The position numbers were made by a program, and so were the translations under genes. This document shows positions 24,601-32,151 of a stretch of 64,000 bases of DNA, in pieces. Position 1 is the stretch's first letter; every line of letters begins with the position of its first letter. A model generated the notes under the pieces. It was not told the DNA's origin and did no database searches. It was given only the letters and a program-made list of their open reading frames with translations. The stretch lies in NCBI GenBank assembly GCA_048499435.1, contig JASNZW010000002.1, positions 1-64,000 of the forward strand, written 5' to 3'. Source of the DNA: DAOTWC01 sp048499435. GTDB lineage: Bacteria; Chloroflexota; Anaerolineae; Aggregatilineales; Phototrophicaceae.

Positions 24601-26881
24601 TGCTGTAAAACGGGCGCTGCGAGATAGCGACGCTGCGCTCAAAGCCGACGGCGTAAACGTCCTGGACGATCGGCGCGGCCAGCTCAAGGCCGTGAACATA
24701 ATGCGGGTAGGTGATGATGTTCGACGAGTGCTGGTCCAGCACGCTGATGAACACGATCGGGCTTTCAGTGAGCTGCGCCACCTGCGCCAGCACCGGCGCG
24801 AGCGAGTCCTCCGACGTGAGGACAGCGCCGGCCAGCTCTGCGATGCGCCGCAGATGTTCAGCCTCGTTAACGCGCTGCTGCACCGCCCGGTACAGGCGCG
24901 CGTTCTCGATCAGCGCCGCCGCCTGCGTGGCGAAAATCATCAGCAGGCTCGCGTCCTGGTCGGTGAAATCCTGGCCATTGAGCTTGTTGCTCACCTGTAC
25001 CACGCCCAGCCGCCGCCCGCCCACCGTCAGCGCCGCCAGCATTGTCTGGCGGATGCCCAGCGCCTGCGCCAGCGTGTCCAGCCCGCTCTCGATGGCCGCG
25101 CGGTCGGTCGCGACGCGGTTGGTGTACCAGTGTTCGGCTTCCTGCCAGATCGCCTGGAGCGAGCTGCCAGGCAGCAGGGGGATGCTGTACTGCGCCACCA
25201 GCGCGCTGTCGATGCCGTAGAACGGCAGGCGGGGGGCCAACCGGCCCGCGCCCGTCTGCTCATCTTCCTCGTAGAGCAGCACGCCGCACAGCGCCACGCC
25301 CATCAGGCGGGCGATGCGCTCGTTGATCTGGGCGAAGAAGGCGTCTTCCTGGCTGAACGCGCCGATGGCGTAGCTGATTTCCTGCAGGCCGCCCAGCTCC
25401 GCCGCGCGCGCCTGGTCCTGCTGGTGCAGGCGCGCGTTCTCCGCCACCACCGCCGCCTGCGTTGCCAGCATGCGCATCGTCTGGATGTCGCGCAGCGTGA
25501 ACCCGCCCTCAGTCTTTTTGTTGCTGGCCTGCACCACGCCGATACGCCGGTCGCCCACGATCATCGGCACCAGCAGCGTGTTGTACAGCCCGGTGATGGT
25601 CATCAGGTCGGTGAGGCCCAGCGCGTCCACCAGCGGTTCCTCGCGCAGGTCGTTGGAGTGCCAGGACTGCTGGTTTTCCCAGATCGCGCGCTGCGGGCTG
25701 CCCTCCGGGACGGGGATCGCGTAACTGCGGACGATCTGGTCCGGCACGTTGTAAAACGGCAGCTCCGCCACCAGCGCCTGCCGGCTCTCGTTGTAGAGCA
25801 GCACGCCGCACATATCCGCGCCGATCAAACGGGCCAGCCGTTCGCTCAGGCCGGCATAGACGGCGCGGACATAATCGTCCCCCGCGTCTGGCTGGTCAAT
25901 CACCTGCTGCAGCGTGGCGATGTCGTCTAGATAGCGCGCCTGCTGCATGTACAGCTCAGCGTTGTGGATGGAAATGGCGAGCTGCTTGCTGACCGCCTGT
26001 AACAGCGCCAGGTCTTTCTGCGCGAAATGCCCCGGCGCGGTGGCGGCCAGCTCGAACGTGCCGATAAAACGCTCGCCCAGCAGCAGCGGGACGCCCACAA
26101 AGCTGTGATAGGGCGACTGCAGCGCGGACAGATGCGGCGTGATCGCCGCTTCATCGGCTGTGTCGGCCACCAGCACAGGCCGCCGCTGGCGGGCGATCCA
26201 GCCGCCGATGCCCTCGTCCTCGCGATAAAAGCCGCCCAGCTCGGCCAGCGCCAGCACGTAAGCCGCGTCGCCCACCCAGCCGCGCGGGCGCAGCACGCGG
26301 GCGCTTTCATCCCAGATGCACACCTCGCCGGCGTCGGCGGGGACGGCCTCGCGCACGACCGAAAGCAGCGTTTGCAGCACCTGTTCAACGCTCTGGCTGG
26401 CGTTGACCATCTCGCCGATGCGGTTAATCACCGTCATTGCCAGCGACAGGTCCAGCGCCCCGGCGCTGGCCGCGCCGGCCCCCAGCTCGCGCAGCACAAC
26501 GACGGTGCGCGCCTCGCTCCCGGCGGGGATGCGGTGCGATGAGCCTTCAACCCAGCGCGCCCCCAGTTGAAATGAAGCCTGCCCCTCGCCGCCGAACAGC
26601 GCCAAAAAGCTGTCGGCGGGCTGCGCCAGCCGCGCGATCATTTCCAGGTTGGGTTCGCCGTCGTTGAGGTCAAACCAGCGGCGGGCGCGGTCGTTCAGGT
26701 AGATAAGCTGCCCCTGCGCGCGCGCGACCAGCACCGCGTCATCCGCCGCCGCCGGCACGCTCGCCAGCATCTCCGCCGGGGCCGGCCCGCCGTCTTCCAG
26801 GCGCTGCCGCTGGCGCGCCCACAAAAACAGCCAGGCCAGAATCACCAGCCCACCCAGGAACAGGATCAGCGCCAGGATCAT
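18665..26881 (-). CDS. Giant hybrid-free sensor histidine kinase with ~12 GAF and 3 PAS domains
   Basis: 2738 residues. One N-terminal membrane helix (1-22), a PAS-like domain (about 40-135), seven GAF repeats (about 150-310, 325-480, 500-660, 680-830, 850-1000, 1020-1195, 1212-1370), a PAS (1385-1490), five more GAFs (1503-1650, 1665-1820, 1840-1995, 2010-2165, 2200-2355), a third PAS (2380-2495), HisKA with phospho-acceptor His2514 in NVSHELRTPM, and HATPase_c (2610-2735) with NLVDNAYNY, DTGIGIP and GTGLGLAIVKTL. Most GAF units end in the junction NARL(Y/F/H) leading into a helical linker. No cysteine pattern for bilin binding is obvious. Partners are likely the adjacent CheY-like and RR-GGDEF-like proteins. 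The frame is uninterrupted. Confidence 0.93.
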   Translation of the reverse strand: MILALILFLGGLVILAWLFLWARQRQRLEDGGPAPAEMLASVPAAADDAVLVARAQGQLIYLNDRARRWFDLNDGEPNLEMIARLAQPADSFLALFGGEGQASFQLGARWVEGSSHRIPAGSEARTVVVLRELGAGAASAGALDLSLAMTVINRIGEMVNASQSVEQVLQTLLSVVREAVPADAGEVCIWDESARVLRPRGWVGDAAYVLALAELGGFYREDEGIGGWIARQRRPVLVADTADEAAITPHLSALQSPYHSFVGVPLLLGERFIGTFELAATAPGHFAQKDLALLQAVSKQLAISIHNAELYMQQARYLDDIATLQQVIDQPDAGDDYVRAVYAGLSERLARLIGADMCGVLLYNESRQALVAELPFYNVPDQIVRSYAIPVPEGSPQRAIWENQQSWHSNDLREEPLVDALGLTDLMTITGLYNTLLVPMIVGDRRIGVVQASNKKTEGGFTLRDIQTMRMLATQAAVVAENARLHQQDQARAAELGGLQEISYAIGAFSQEDAFFAQINERIARLMGVALCGVLLYEEDEQTGAGRLAPRLPFYGIDSALVAQYSIPLLPGSSLQAIWQEAEHWYTNRVATDRAAIESGLDTLAQALGIRQTMLAALTVGGRRLGVVQVSNKLNGQDFTDQDASLLMIFATQAAALIENARLYRAVQQRVNEAEHLRRIAELAGAVLTSEDSLAPVLAQVAQLTESPIVFISVLDQHSSNIITYPHYVHGLELAAPIVQDVYAVGFERSVAISQRPFYSSDVQADARAIEGYREVASRYNINSAVLVPLTVGERSMGEMGIANRVGRPYGPEDLQTLLAVAAQISAALDRALLYESTGQNLNRRLQELDAIARVSNELTLTLDLDRVLAVIRQEAARATGADGSSVALLRLPAERADLSAPELDRRLGEADFAPGLAPIERAAALRSADGVLLVADYAASELQPVPPYARSAAAAPFLYADEVVGVIHLYHRDLNAFDARAADFLTTLAAKAALGYGNAVRYHEQVARSSQLRQRVEQLNQIFELGQLLHSSTDQVTMLEAIAYGVQHSVGYDVVVMLLLDEDTDTLRRVAQAGMPLDVFEQSAPATLPRARFEALCQPAYRISESYLLPAEARAEWADGAAALQTQFDGQREPTGTGPNAWRSGDLLLVPLTSSGGQLLGLVALDSPRNNQRPARADIEILEIFAHHAATTVENARLYLASMTSAEQEARLNEIMEAVASTLDQDGIIRALAGGALRLMPFTRMTFALRTPDAAAYELIQVQAHANETLAVTHDAAPDTLAGTSLGRSLDDGQDYLYYLDNDETPAYTDLSEWHQRGERTALVMPLVAGGERLGALHVGSDLLRAFGFEEFRPLLKRMANLAAVAIQNARLFRRAVELRTFNDSVVQSIQQGIIVLDRAGRVMLVNSFMREAFAWGADAVGQDLFTFRPRLAPLLRAEVVRTLSSGEPQQRLRQRLAEQDAVRTCNFYVYPLGEGGAVIMVDDVTERAQLEHDLEARANQLAVLTEVSSRITASLDYGEVVSLALSELSRIVSFDTMTFWLRSGDYLTLEGAKDYEDDTIPVGVTVRFSAHQRFSQVVETQRTVTISRLQGRDRLPGESGCASWLGVPLVNQGSVVGVIALSKIEEGFYDAQAEQAAFAFANQVAVALANAHLFHEAERRTQRLSLLNRVSVALVQSLDSEDILEIGLREIAQTLGVERSRALMFEREQQIARVVVELPRGDTPPDRAISLKESQVFDHIRRSVKALVVEDLSALTDENLLRELTPRAITAYVLIPMAIGGQVIGAFEFEVYDGPRHFDPEQIDLGRIIANQAAIAMQNTTLLETTLVRSRELETLLEAAQATSLTLDVQEVYRSVVQLMLHALDMDDCALMLWDDVGRVVEVQAEINREGDESRAAPPGTRYNLGEHPALLRALEKREVVIITPESAGAYPNEANALAAAAATAAMIVPLVARDQALGLIQLRLRADYRRFSHREIRLAQALGAQAAIAIENARLSTETANRVEELYLINELSQTLAATLNIDDMIALVRERAPGVAGAEELYVALYDAEAETITFPLAVRSSGAVYSIPPRPLGSDEVSYVIRKRRPLSMGSDYFSPDELRRSLGISNGEGSVKSYLGVPLVSGDEVLGVLAIRDSERTRAFGVNSQNILTTIATQLGAAIQNARLIGKLSTLNRDLEGVVQNRTEELSQERDRIDTLYRIASELARTLDLERVLKRSLEMVASAVGAFDGVIMQIDPATDLLRSRATLRERGDRANGSGSHPASALADWLVENQNERAVVVDDLARFEHWDASAAGTDNWRSALAVLLEVNDDIQGVMILLGDRVAMFTQAHIKLVIAAANQVAAAINNSDLYYLIRDQAERLGTLLRAEQEEAEKGSAILEGIADGVMLADSDGRIVRFNSAAERILDIPRDAVLGQPLTRLVGLRGGSSSAWARTIDEWSANPDSFRPGQFVAERLEIGKKVVSVHLSPVHVVADEQFLGTVSVFRDITAEVEVDRMKSEFISNVSHELRTPMTSIKGYADLLLMGAAGTVGEQQEQFLKTIKANADRLSVLVNDLLNISKLDTGSSRIQSERVELRLLLDRIVRNAEMRALRDGKAMHFALDVPADLPQITADSDKLTQIFTNLVDNAYNYTYAGGSISLRASLQDDKVLVAVSDTGIGIPDDFKDRVWGRFERNEEHALVMEAAGTGLGLAIVKTLVELHNGQVWFDSELGKGSTFYVALPIEPLPLHV

Positions 26882-26929
26882 AAGTCCGTCAACCCCGCAA
26901 AACTTGCCCGCTGGCCGGCGCGGTCAGCA

Positions 26930-27859
26930 TTACCAGGATGTGAGAATCTTCGGCCCCGCGTCCTCGCCGCTGAGGCCGCGCCGCCGGTCCTCGGCGGCCA
27001 GCTCGGTAATCTCACGGATGTCGGCGAACTGGTGCGTCTGCGTTGAAACTGAGCCGGTCGAGAGCGTCATCAGGTTCGCCTGGCGCTCGCCCTGCGCGCC
27101 ATCCGGGACCAGCACGTAGCCGCGCTCGCGGTCAATAAACGAATAATGCTGCTGCACCTCGGCGTTGAAACGTTCGGCCAGGCGCTGCCGCAGCTTGTCA
27201 ATGTCCCTGACGTGCGTGATCACGATGAAGTTGTCGCGCCCAGGGTGGCCCAGGAAGTCCTCCGGCGTGCCACATTCCTCCACCACCTCGTTCATCAGCA
27301 GCGCCATAAAGCGGATCACGTCGTCGCCGGCCACGAAGCCGTAGACCTCGGTGAAGGCGTCAAAGTCGTTGATCTTGATGTCTACATAGGCCCAGGCTTT
27401 GGCGCTGTGCATCAGCCGGCGCATTTGGTCCTCGATCAGCCGCCCCGACGGCAGGTTCGACTTGGAGTCGATCTGCGTCTGGCGTTTGGACGCCTCAATC
27501 GAGTTTTTCACGCGCAGCTTGAGTTCCTCGATGTCGAACGGCTTGGTCACGTAGTCGTCAGCGCCCAGTTCCAGCCCTACGATCTTGTCGCTGCGCTCGT
27601 CCTTTTGCGTCAGAAAGATGATGGGGATGTGGCTGGTGCGCGTCGTCTGGCGCAGGTCACGGCACACATCGTAGCCGTTCATGTCTGGCAGCATGATGTC
27701 CAGGATAATCAGGTGTGGAAGCTGCTTGCGCGTCATCGCCAGGGCATCAGCGCCGCGCGGGGCCACCTGGACTTCATACCCCTGGCCAGCGAAGTAAATC
27801 CGCAGCATGTTGGAAATGTCGAAATCGTCCTCGACGACCAGAATGCGATCCTTGCTCAT
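26930..27859 (-). CDS. Response regulator with degenerate GGDEF domain
   Basis: 309 residues. Receiver (1-120): VVEDDFDISN, phospho-Asp in LIILDIMLPDMNGYDV, LTQKDER and DDYVTKPFDIEEL. The second domain (about 150-290) has the GGDEF-domain layout (WAYVDIKINDFDAFTEVYGFVAGDDVIRFMALLM) but the active-site loop reads GHPGRDNF, so it should not make c-di-GMP. It may bind nucleotide or a partner instead. First gene of the operon with the giant kinase (48 nt gap). A paralogue is at 53553-54368. Confidence 0.88.
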   Translation of the reverse strand: MSKDRILVVEDDFDISNMLRIYFAGQGYEVQVAPRGADALAMTRKQLPHLIILDIMLPDMNGYDVCRDLRQTTRTSHIPIIFLTQKDERSDKIVGLELGADDYVTKPFDIEELKLRVKNSIEASKRQTQIDSKSNLPSGRLIEDQMRRLMHSAKAWAYVDIKINDFDAFTEVYGFVAGDDVIRFMALLMNEVVEECGTPEDFLGHPGRDNFIVITHVRDIDKLRQRLAERFNAEVQQHYSFIDRERGYVLVPDGAQGERQANLMTLSTGSVSTQTHQFADIREITELAAEDRRRGLSGEDAGPKILTSW

Positions 27860-27918
27860 ACGCCCCTCGCCACATCACTCGCCGCTGCGCGCATCACAAC
27901 GACGGCGCGCCTGGCCCA

Positions 27919-27948
27919 ACTATACATCACGCGCCACAGCAGCGGCAA
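27919..27948 (-). promoter_or_regulatory. Promoter for the giant-kinase operon
   Basis: Minus-strand TTGCCG (27943-27948), 18 nt, TATAGT (27919-27924). Transcription would start near 27912, about 50 nt before the RR-GGDEF start. A further TATACT is at 27962-27967. Confidence 0.5.
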
Positions 27949-28017
27949 ACCTGTCTTACACAGTATAAGGCCGATTTATGGTCAGTTTGATAAATGAATG
28001 CCCCGCAGGGATAGAAA

Positions 28018-29130
28018 TTACAAACGGTCGCGCGGCGGCTGCCAGGCGCGCCGGCGCTGGGCGGCCCGCTCGCGCACGGCGGCCACCGTTTCCGGGCGCA
28101 CCTCTTCCTCAAAGCTGCGGAAGCCGGCCAGCCGAAAGCCGTGCCGCGCCGCGATCTGACCGATTTCCAGCGCCTGCGCCACGCTGATGTTTTTGCCGAC
28201 GGTGTAATCCTCGCAGCGGCCTTCCAGCGCCAGCGCCATCGTCTCCGCCATGCAGGCGTAGGCCAGCCCCGGCGGGAAGCCGAAATCGAAGTGGAAGTTG
28301 ACCGGCCCCGGCACGGCCACCATGCCGCCCTCGATCACCAGCACGTCGTCGCGCTCGGCGGCCACCCGCCTGGAGACATCGCGCGGGCGGGCGACGTCGC
28401 ACACCACCGCCCCCGGCTTGAGGTGCTGCGGCTCAATAACCTCGTGCACCGCGCTGGTGACGGTCAGGATCAGGTCCGCGTCGTAGAGCGCGTCCATGCG
28501 CGTGCTGACGGCCACCGGCGCGCCCTGGCCCGCGCACAGCTCGCGCACCGCCGCCAGCGCGTCGGGCCGCTGGCCGATCAGCGTGAGCTGGCCGCACTCA
28601 GCGGCGAACATCTGCGCGCAGGTCCGGCCGATCGCGCCGGTCGCGCCCACCACCGCCACGTGCGCGTCCCGCACAACGATATCCATCTGCCGCGCCGCCT
28701 CGCGCACCGCCTCGACCGCCATCACGACCGTGTAGCTGTCGCCCGTCGTCACCGGGATCTCAAGCCGCTCAGCGATGGTGATGCCGGCGTCGCCCACGAC
28801 CGACGTGTACGCCCCCAGCCCCAGCAGGCGCGCGCCCAGTTCCTCCGCCATGCGGCCGCAGGCGACGATCTTGCGGTAGACCGTCTCCACCGGCAGCGCC
28901 AGCATCGTCGGCGGCGTGAACGGGCAGGCGATCAGCCAGCCGCGCAGCTCGCGCCCGGTGGCCGCTGAGCGAATGCCTTCGATCTCCGACAGGTACACCG
29001 GCGGGAAATAGCGCGAAAAGTAGTTGATCTGGCCTTCCGTCAGGATTTTGCCCAGCAGCGGGAACTTGCGCGCCACATCCCGTTTGATCTGGATCGGGTG
29101 GATAATAAAGGCGAAGGGGCCGTCCGTCAT
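28018..29130 (-). CDS. Acyl-ACP reductase (AAR) homologue
   Basis: 370 residues. It matches cyanobacterial long-chain acyl-[ACP] reductase along its length: GAYTSVVGDAG, VTTGDSYTVVMAVEAV, NADPH-binding VAVVGATGAIGRTCAQMF (about 158-175) and the C-terminal AYACMAETMALALEG...VGKNISVAQALEIGQIAARHGF. Cys293 aligns with the cyanobacterial catalytic cysteine that forms the acyl-thioester intermediate. Expected reaction: acyl-ACP (or acyl-CoA) plus NADPH to fatty aldehyde. No aldehyde-deformylating oxygenase is in the window, so alkane formation is not implied; aldehyde could feed alcohols or wax esters. Last of a probable six-gene operon, 103 nt after the beta-helix gene. Confidence 0.85.
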   Translation of the reverse strand: MTDGPFAFIIHPIQIKRDVARKFPLLGKILTEGQINYFSRYFPPVYLSEIEGIRSAATGRELRGWLIACPFTPPTMLALPVETVYRKIVACGRMAEELGARLLGLGAYTSVVGDAGITIAERLEIPVTTGDSYTVVMAVEAVREAARQMDIVVRDAHVAVVGATGAIGRTCAQMFAAECGQLTLIGQRPDALAAVRELCAGQGAPVAVSTRMDALYDADLILTVTSAVHEVIEPQHLKPGAVVCDVARPRDVSRRVAAERDDVLVIEGGMVAVPGPVNFHFDFGFPPGLAYACMAETMALALEGRCEDYTVGKNISVAQALEIGQIAARHGFRLAGFRSFEEEVRPETVAAVRERAAQRRRAWQPPRDRL

Positions 29131-29233
29131 GGCGAGTCGTCAGCTTTCCGCTATCAGTCGTCAGCGAGTGCGCCCCGCATCCGCCCGCGCGGGCGGGTTC
29201 AGAGCGTGGTGTGTGGGGCCAGGGGGAAGCGCG

Positions 29234-30568
29234 TCACCATTGTTCGGTCGTCTCGTCGGTGAGCTGTTCGTCAGCGCGCGGGTAGAAACGCTGGTGGATG
29301 TCGCCGCCGCGAATGAAGTGGTGATCGCTTTCCTCAAACGCGACGCTGCGCATCACCACGCGGCGGTCGGGCGACGCCACCACTACCACGTCGGATTCGA
29401 TCATGCGCCCTGGGTACACAACCATGCCAGAGCCGATGCGGCAGTTGTGGCCGATGCCGCTGCCGATCACGATCTGCCCGACTTCATCTAATTTGCCGTC
29501 AATAGTGGTCGCGCGGATCGGCTTCTGCGCCACCAGGTTGAAGTCGGTAAACGTGCTGCCCGCGCCGACAAAGCTGTTGCGCCCCACCACGCACATTTGC
29601 AGGCAGGTGTTCTGGGCGACGATCGTGCTTTCCATCAGCACCGTGAAATACAGCGCGGCGCGAAACGGCAGAAAACAGTTGTTGCCGACGGTGCTCATCA
29701 TCAGCACGCAGCCGTCGTCCAGCGTCACGTTGTCGCCCAGCGTCACGTTGTCGAGCAGCACGCCCGGCCCGATCGAACAGTTCTCGCCGATCTCCGCCGG
29801 CCCGGTGATGACCGCTGTCGGGTGAATCACCGTCCCCTTGCCCACCTTGACCACCGCCGACGTGCTGAGAATCTGCTTTTGCTCCAGCACCGCCCGCCAC
29901 AGCAGGCGCAGCGAGTGGAAGTTGTGGTGCTTGATGCGCTCGTCCAGGCGGCTGGCGCGGGCGAAGCAGCCGAAGATCACGGCGGCGAAGTAGACATGCA
30001 CCCAACTCTCGATGGACATGACCGCGCGCGCCGGCAGGTAATGCGTCAGGTCGCCCTGCTCCATCGTCATAAAGTCGGGCACGCTGTAGAAGCCCTTCTC
30101 GTGCGCGTCGCTGGGAATCACAACAGGCGCGATCTCGCGCGTGTAGTCGGCGGGGAAGTACCACAGGTCCAGCAGGTAGATGGGGTGGCCGTCGGCGTCC
30201 ACGCCGGTTTCAAAGCCGGTGGAAAGCGGCAGCGTGTAGGTGCTGAAGGCGCTGTCGTCCTGGCGGAAGGCGGCGCGGCAGGCGCGGCGCTCACGGTTGG
30301 CGCGCTGCATGAAGTAGTCGAGAAATTCGCGGTCGAACCACAGGTTATCGCGGTAGACGATGGCCGGGCCGCGCACCTGCGCCAGGTCGTCGCGGCTGTG
30401 CAGCGGGCTGCCCAGCTTGAGGCGCTGGCCAAAGTAGCTGTTAAGCAGGTCCTCGTGGTGAATCTTCAGCGGCTTCGTGCCGATCGTGAGCTGGCTGGCT
30501 GGCTCGTTGAACGGGGGGACGTGGCGGCTGTCCTCGATGATATAGCGGTGGATAGCGGCTGATGGCAT
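29234..30568 (-). CDS. Left-handed beta-helix (hexapeptide repeat) protein, acyltransferase-like
   Basis: 444 residues from the ATG at 30568, preceded by GGGAGGGAG; the open frame continues upstream into the V4R gene but that part is not credible. The N-terminal half (1-220) has no motif I recognise (KPLKIHHEDLLNSYFGQRLK, IYLLDLWYFPADYTREI). The C-terminal half has hexapeptide turns (VGKGTVIHPTAVITGPAEIGENCSIGPGVLLDNVTLGDNVTLDDGC, then VVGRNSFVGAGSTFTDFNL and IGSGIGHNCRIGSGMVVYPG). Similar helices occur in acyltransferases, sugar nucleotidyltransferases and the terminal region of some NRPS-like proteins. Next to AAR it may handle acyl groups, which is inference. Confidence 0.7.
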   Translation of the reverse strand: MPSAAIHRYIIEDSRHVPPFNEPASQLTIGTKPLKIHHEDLLNSYFGQRLKLGSPLHSRDDLAQVRGPAIVYRDNLWFDREFLDYFMQRANRERRACRAAFRQDDSAFSTYTLPLSTGFETGVDADGHPIYLLDLWYFPADYTREIAPVVIPSDAHEKGFYSVPDFMTMEQGDLTHYLPARAVMSIESWVHVYFAAVIFGCFARASRLDERIKHHNFHSLRLLWRAVLEQKQILSTSAVVKVGKGTVIHPTAVITGPAEIGENCSIGPGVLLDNVTLGDNVTLDDGCVLMMSTVGNNCFLPFRAALYFTVLMESTIVAQNTCLQMCVVGRNSFVGAGSTFTDFNLVAQKPIRATTIDGKLDEVGQIVIGSGIGHNCRIGSGMVVYPGRMIESDVVVVASPDRRVVMRSVAFEESDHHFIRGGDIHQRFYPRADEQLTDETTEQW

Positions 30569-30638
30569 GGTTCTCCCTCCCTTCACGTAGCCAGATTGTG
30601 CTGCAATCGGCGCGGAATTACAATCGCGCCCCGCGCCG

Positions 30639-31274
30639 TCAGCCCAGCGGCTGCTTGCTGATCTCGAACCGGCAGCCGTCGTCGCCGGCGGCGCGGCAGG
30701 CCGTCTGCGCGACAGCGTGGTGTCTGCCGCCGCTGAGCCACAGCAGCGCTTCCTGAAGCAGGCCGGTGGCGACAAAACAGCGTGGCTCGGCCAGCGCGCG
30801 CCCCCAGCACAGCGGGCAGCGGTCAATGTGCCAGTAGAGCGCCGTGCCGCTGTCCTCCACGCGCACCACCTGGTCGCTGAACTGGTTGAACAGGCCCGCC
30901 AGGGCGGTGGCCCCCTGGTTGAGCTTGAGGCTGAAGGGCAGCAGGCTGACGGCCAGGTCGCCCACGCCCAGCACCGGGCCGAAATCCATCAGGCCGTACC
31001 GAAATGTTATGCGCCCCACGCGCAGCGCGATGCCGCGCCCGCCGCGCGGGCCGTAGATCAGGTCAAGGCCCTCCATCAGCGCGCTGACGTCCTCAAACGG
31101 AAATTTCTTGTCCAGCGTGCCGGGCGGGAACATGCCGGTGTACTGGCGCAGCCCGGCGGTCTGGAGCAGCGCCAGCAGGCCGCCGCGCCCCAGCACGTCC
31201 TCGCTGGCCTGGAGCAGGATGCGCCCCATGCGGTTGGGATAATAGCAGCGCGGCGCGGCGGGCACGGCGCTCAT
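30639..31274 (-). CDS. V4R (4-vinyl reductase/Bet3-like) domain protein
   Basis: 211 residues. The C-terminal V4R signature is complete: YWHIDRCPLCWGRALAEPRCFVATGLLQEALLWLSGG then AVAQTACRAAGDDGCRFEI, including the conserved cysteines that probably bind metal. V4R folds bind small hydrophobic ligands and are structurally related to the TRAPP subunit Bet3, which holds an acyl chain. The N-terminal part (about 10-90) contains NRMGRILLQASEDVLGRGGL and matches the helical lead of stand-alone V4R proteins. It lies between a hydrolase (27 nt upstream) and the beta-helix gene, in an operon with a small GTPase and an acyl-ACP reductase. Confidence 0.82.
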   Translation of the reverse strand: MSAVPAAPRCYYPNRMGRILLQASEDVLGRGGLLALLQTAGLRQYTGMFPPGTLDKKFPFEDVSALMEGLDLIYGPRGGRGIALRVGRITFRYGLMDFGPVLGVGDLAVSLLPFSLKLNQGATALAGLFNQFSDQVVRVEDSGTALYWHIDRCPLCWGRALAEPRCFVATGLLQEALLWLSGGRHHAVAQTACRAAGDDGCRFEISKQPLG

Positions 31275-31301
31275 CGCCCCTGAAACCGGCAGCGGCCCGC
31301 G

Positions 31302-32114
31302 CTACCCATGATTTAAGAAGTCGCGCACGGTCTGGTGAAAGCGCGGGGCTTCGTCCAGCATCGGGAAGTGGCCAGAATCCTCGAACCAGGCGATCTTGCT
31401 CGGCGGGGCATACTGCCTGAGGACCTTCGACTGGCCAGGGTGAACGATCAGGTCTTTTTTGCCGTAGATGCCCAGCACCGGCATTTGCAGCGCGCTCAGG
31501 TGGTCGCGCAGGTCAATGCGGCGCAGCGTGCTGATGCTCTCGAAAAACGGGCCGCCGGTCAGCCCGGCCAGGTCGGCGTCCATCATCTGCGCCAGCGCGC
31601 GCCCGTCCTTCGCCAACAGGTGCGCGTAGACGCGCAGGCTGGGGCGCAGCACGCCGTTCATGAAGGTGCTGAACAGAAACGGGGCTGACTCCGACAGGCG
31701 CAGCCAGCCGTCGAAGGCCGCCAGCCGCAGCGGCTGGCGCAGCGACGACCCGACAATCGGCGAGCCGATCACGATCACCTTGACGATTTTCTCCGGGTAG
31801 CGGATCGCCGCCCCCAGCGACACCGAGCCGCCCATGCTGTGGCCGACCAGCGGCGCTTTGACGATCCCCAGGCGCTCCATGAACTCGTTGACCAGCAGCA
31901 CGAAGTTGTCAACCGAGAAGTTGGCGCTCTGCGCGTCAGACTCGCCAAAGCCCCAGAAGTCGAGCGCGTAGGTGCGAAATTCCTTGCCCAGCTCGGCGAT
32001 TGTGGAGCGCCACAGCGCCCAGGAACCCAGCCAGCCGTGCAGCAGCAGAATAGGGCGTCCCCGGCCATAGGCTTCGTAATGGACAACGCCCTGTTCTGTT
32101 ACCAGAATTGCCAC
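31302..32114 (-). CDS. Alpha/beta hydrolase
   Basis: About 270 residues from a GTG at 32114 with AGGGGA upstream; the longer frame overlaps the GTPase gene. VVHYEAYGRGRPILLLHGWLGSWALW, YALDFWGFGESD and the nucleophile elbow VGHSMGGS, then IYGKKDLIV (aspartate) and EDSGHFPMLDE (histidine) give a complete catalytic triad. Likely a serine esterase or lipase-like enzyme; substrate unknown. Closely related in its N-terminal part to the nucleophile-less protein at 17209-18237, so a duplication gave one active and one probably inactive copy, each in a signalling operon. 37 nt after the GTPase stop. Confidence 0.88.
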   Translation of the reverse strand: MAILVTEQGVVHYEAYGRGRPILLLHGWLGSWALWRSTIAELGKEFRTYALDFWGFGESDAQSANFSVDNFVLLVNEFMERLGIVKAPLVGHSMGGSVSLGAAIRYPEKIVKVIVIGSPIVGSSLRQPLRLAAFDGWLRLSESAPFLFSTFMNGVLRPSLRVYAHLLAKDGRALAQMMDADLAGLTGGPFFESISTLRRIDLRDHLSALQMPVLGIYGKKDLIVHPGQSKVLRQYAPPSKIAWFEDSGHFPMLDEAPRFHQTVRDFLNHG

Positions 32115-32151
32115 CGTGTTGTCCCCTGCCGGCCAGCGTGTTGGAGATGCG

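Noticed and set aside
30569..30826. N-terminal extension of the beta-helix protein
   Set aside because: The extra 86 residues overlap the V4R gene and are low complexity; a strong GGGAGGGAG precedes the ATG at 30568.
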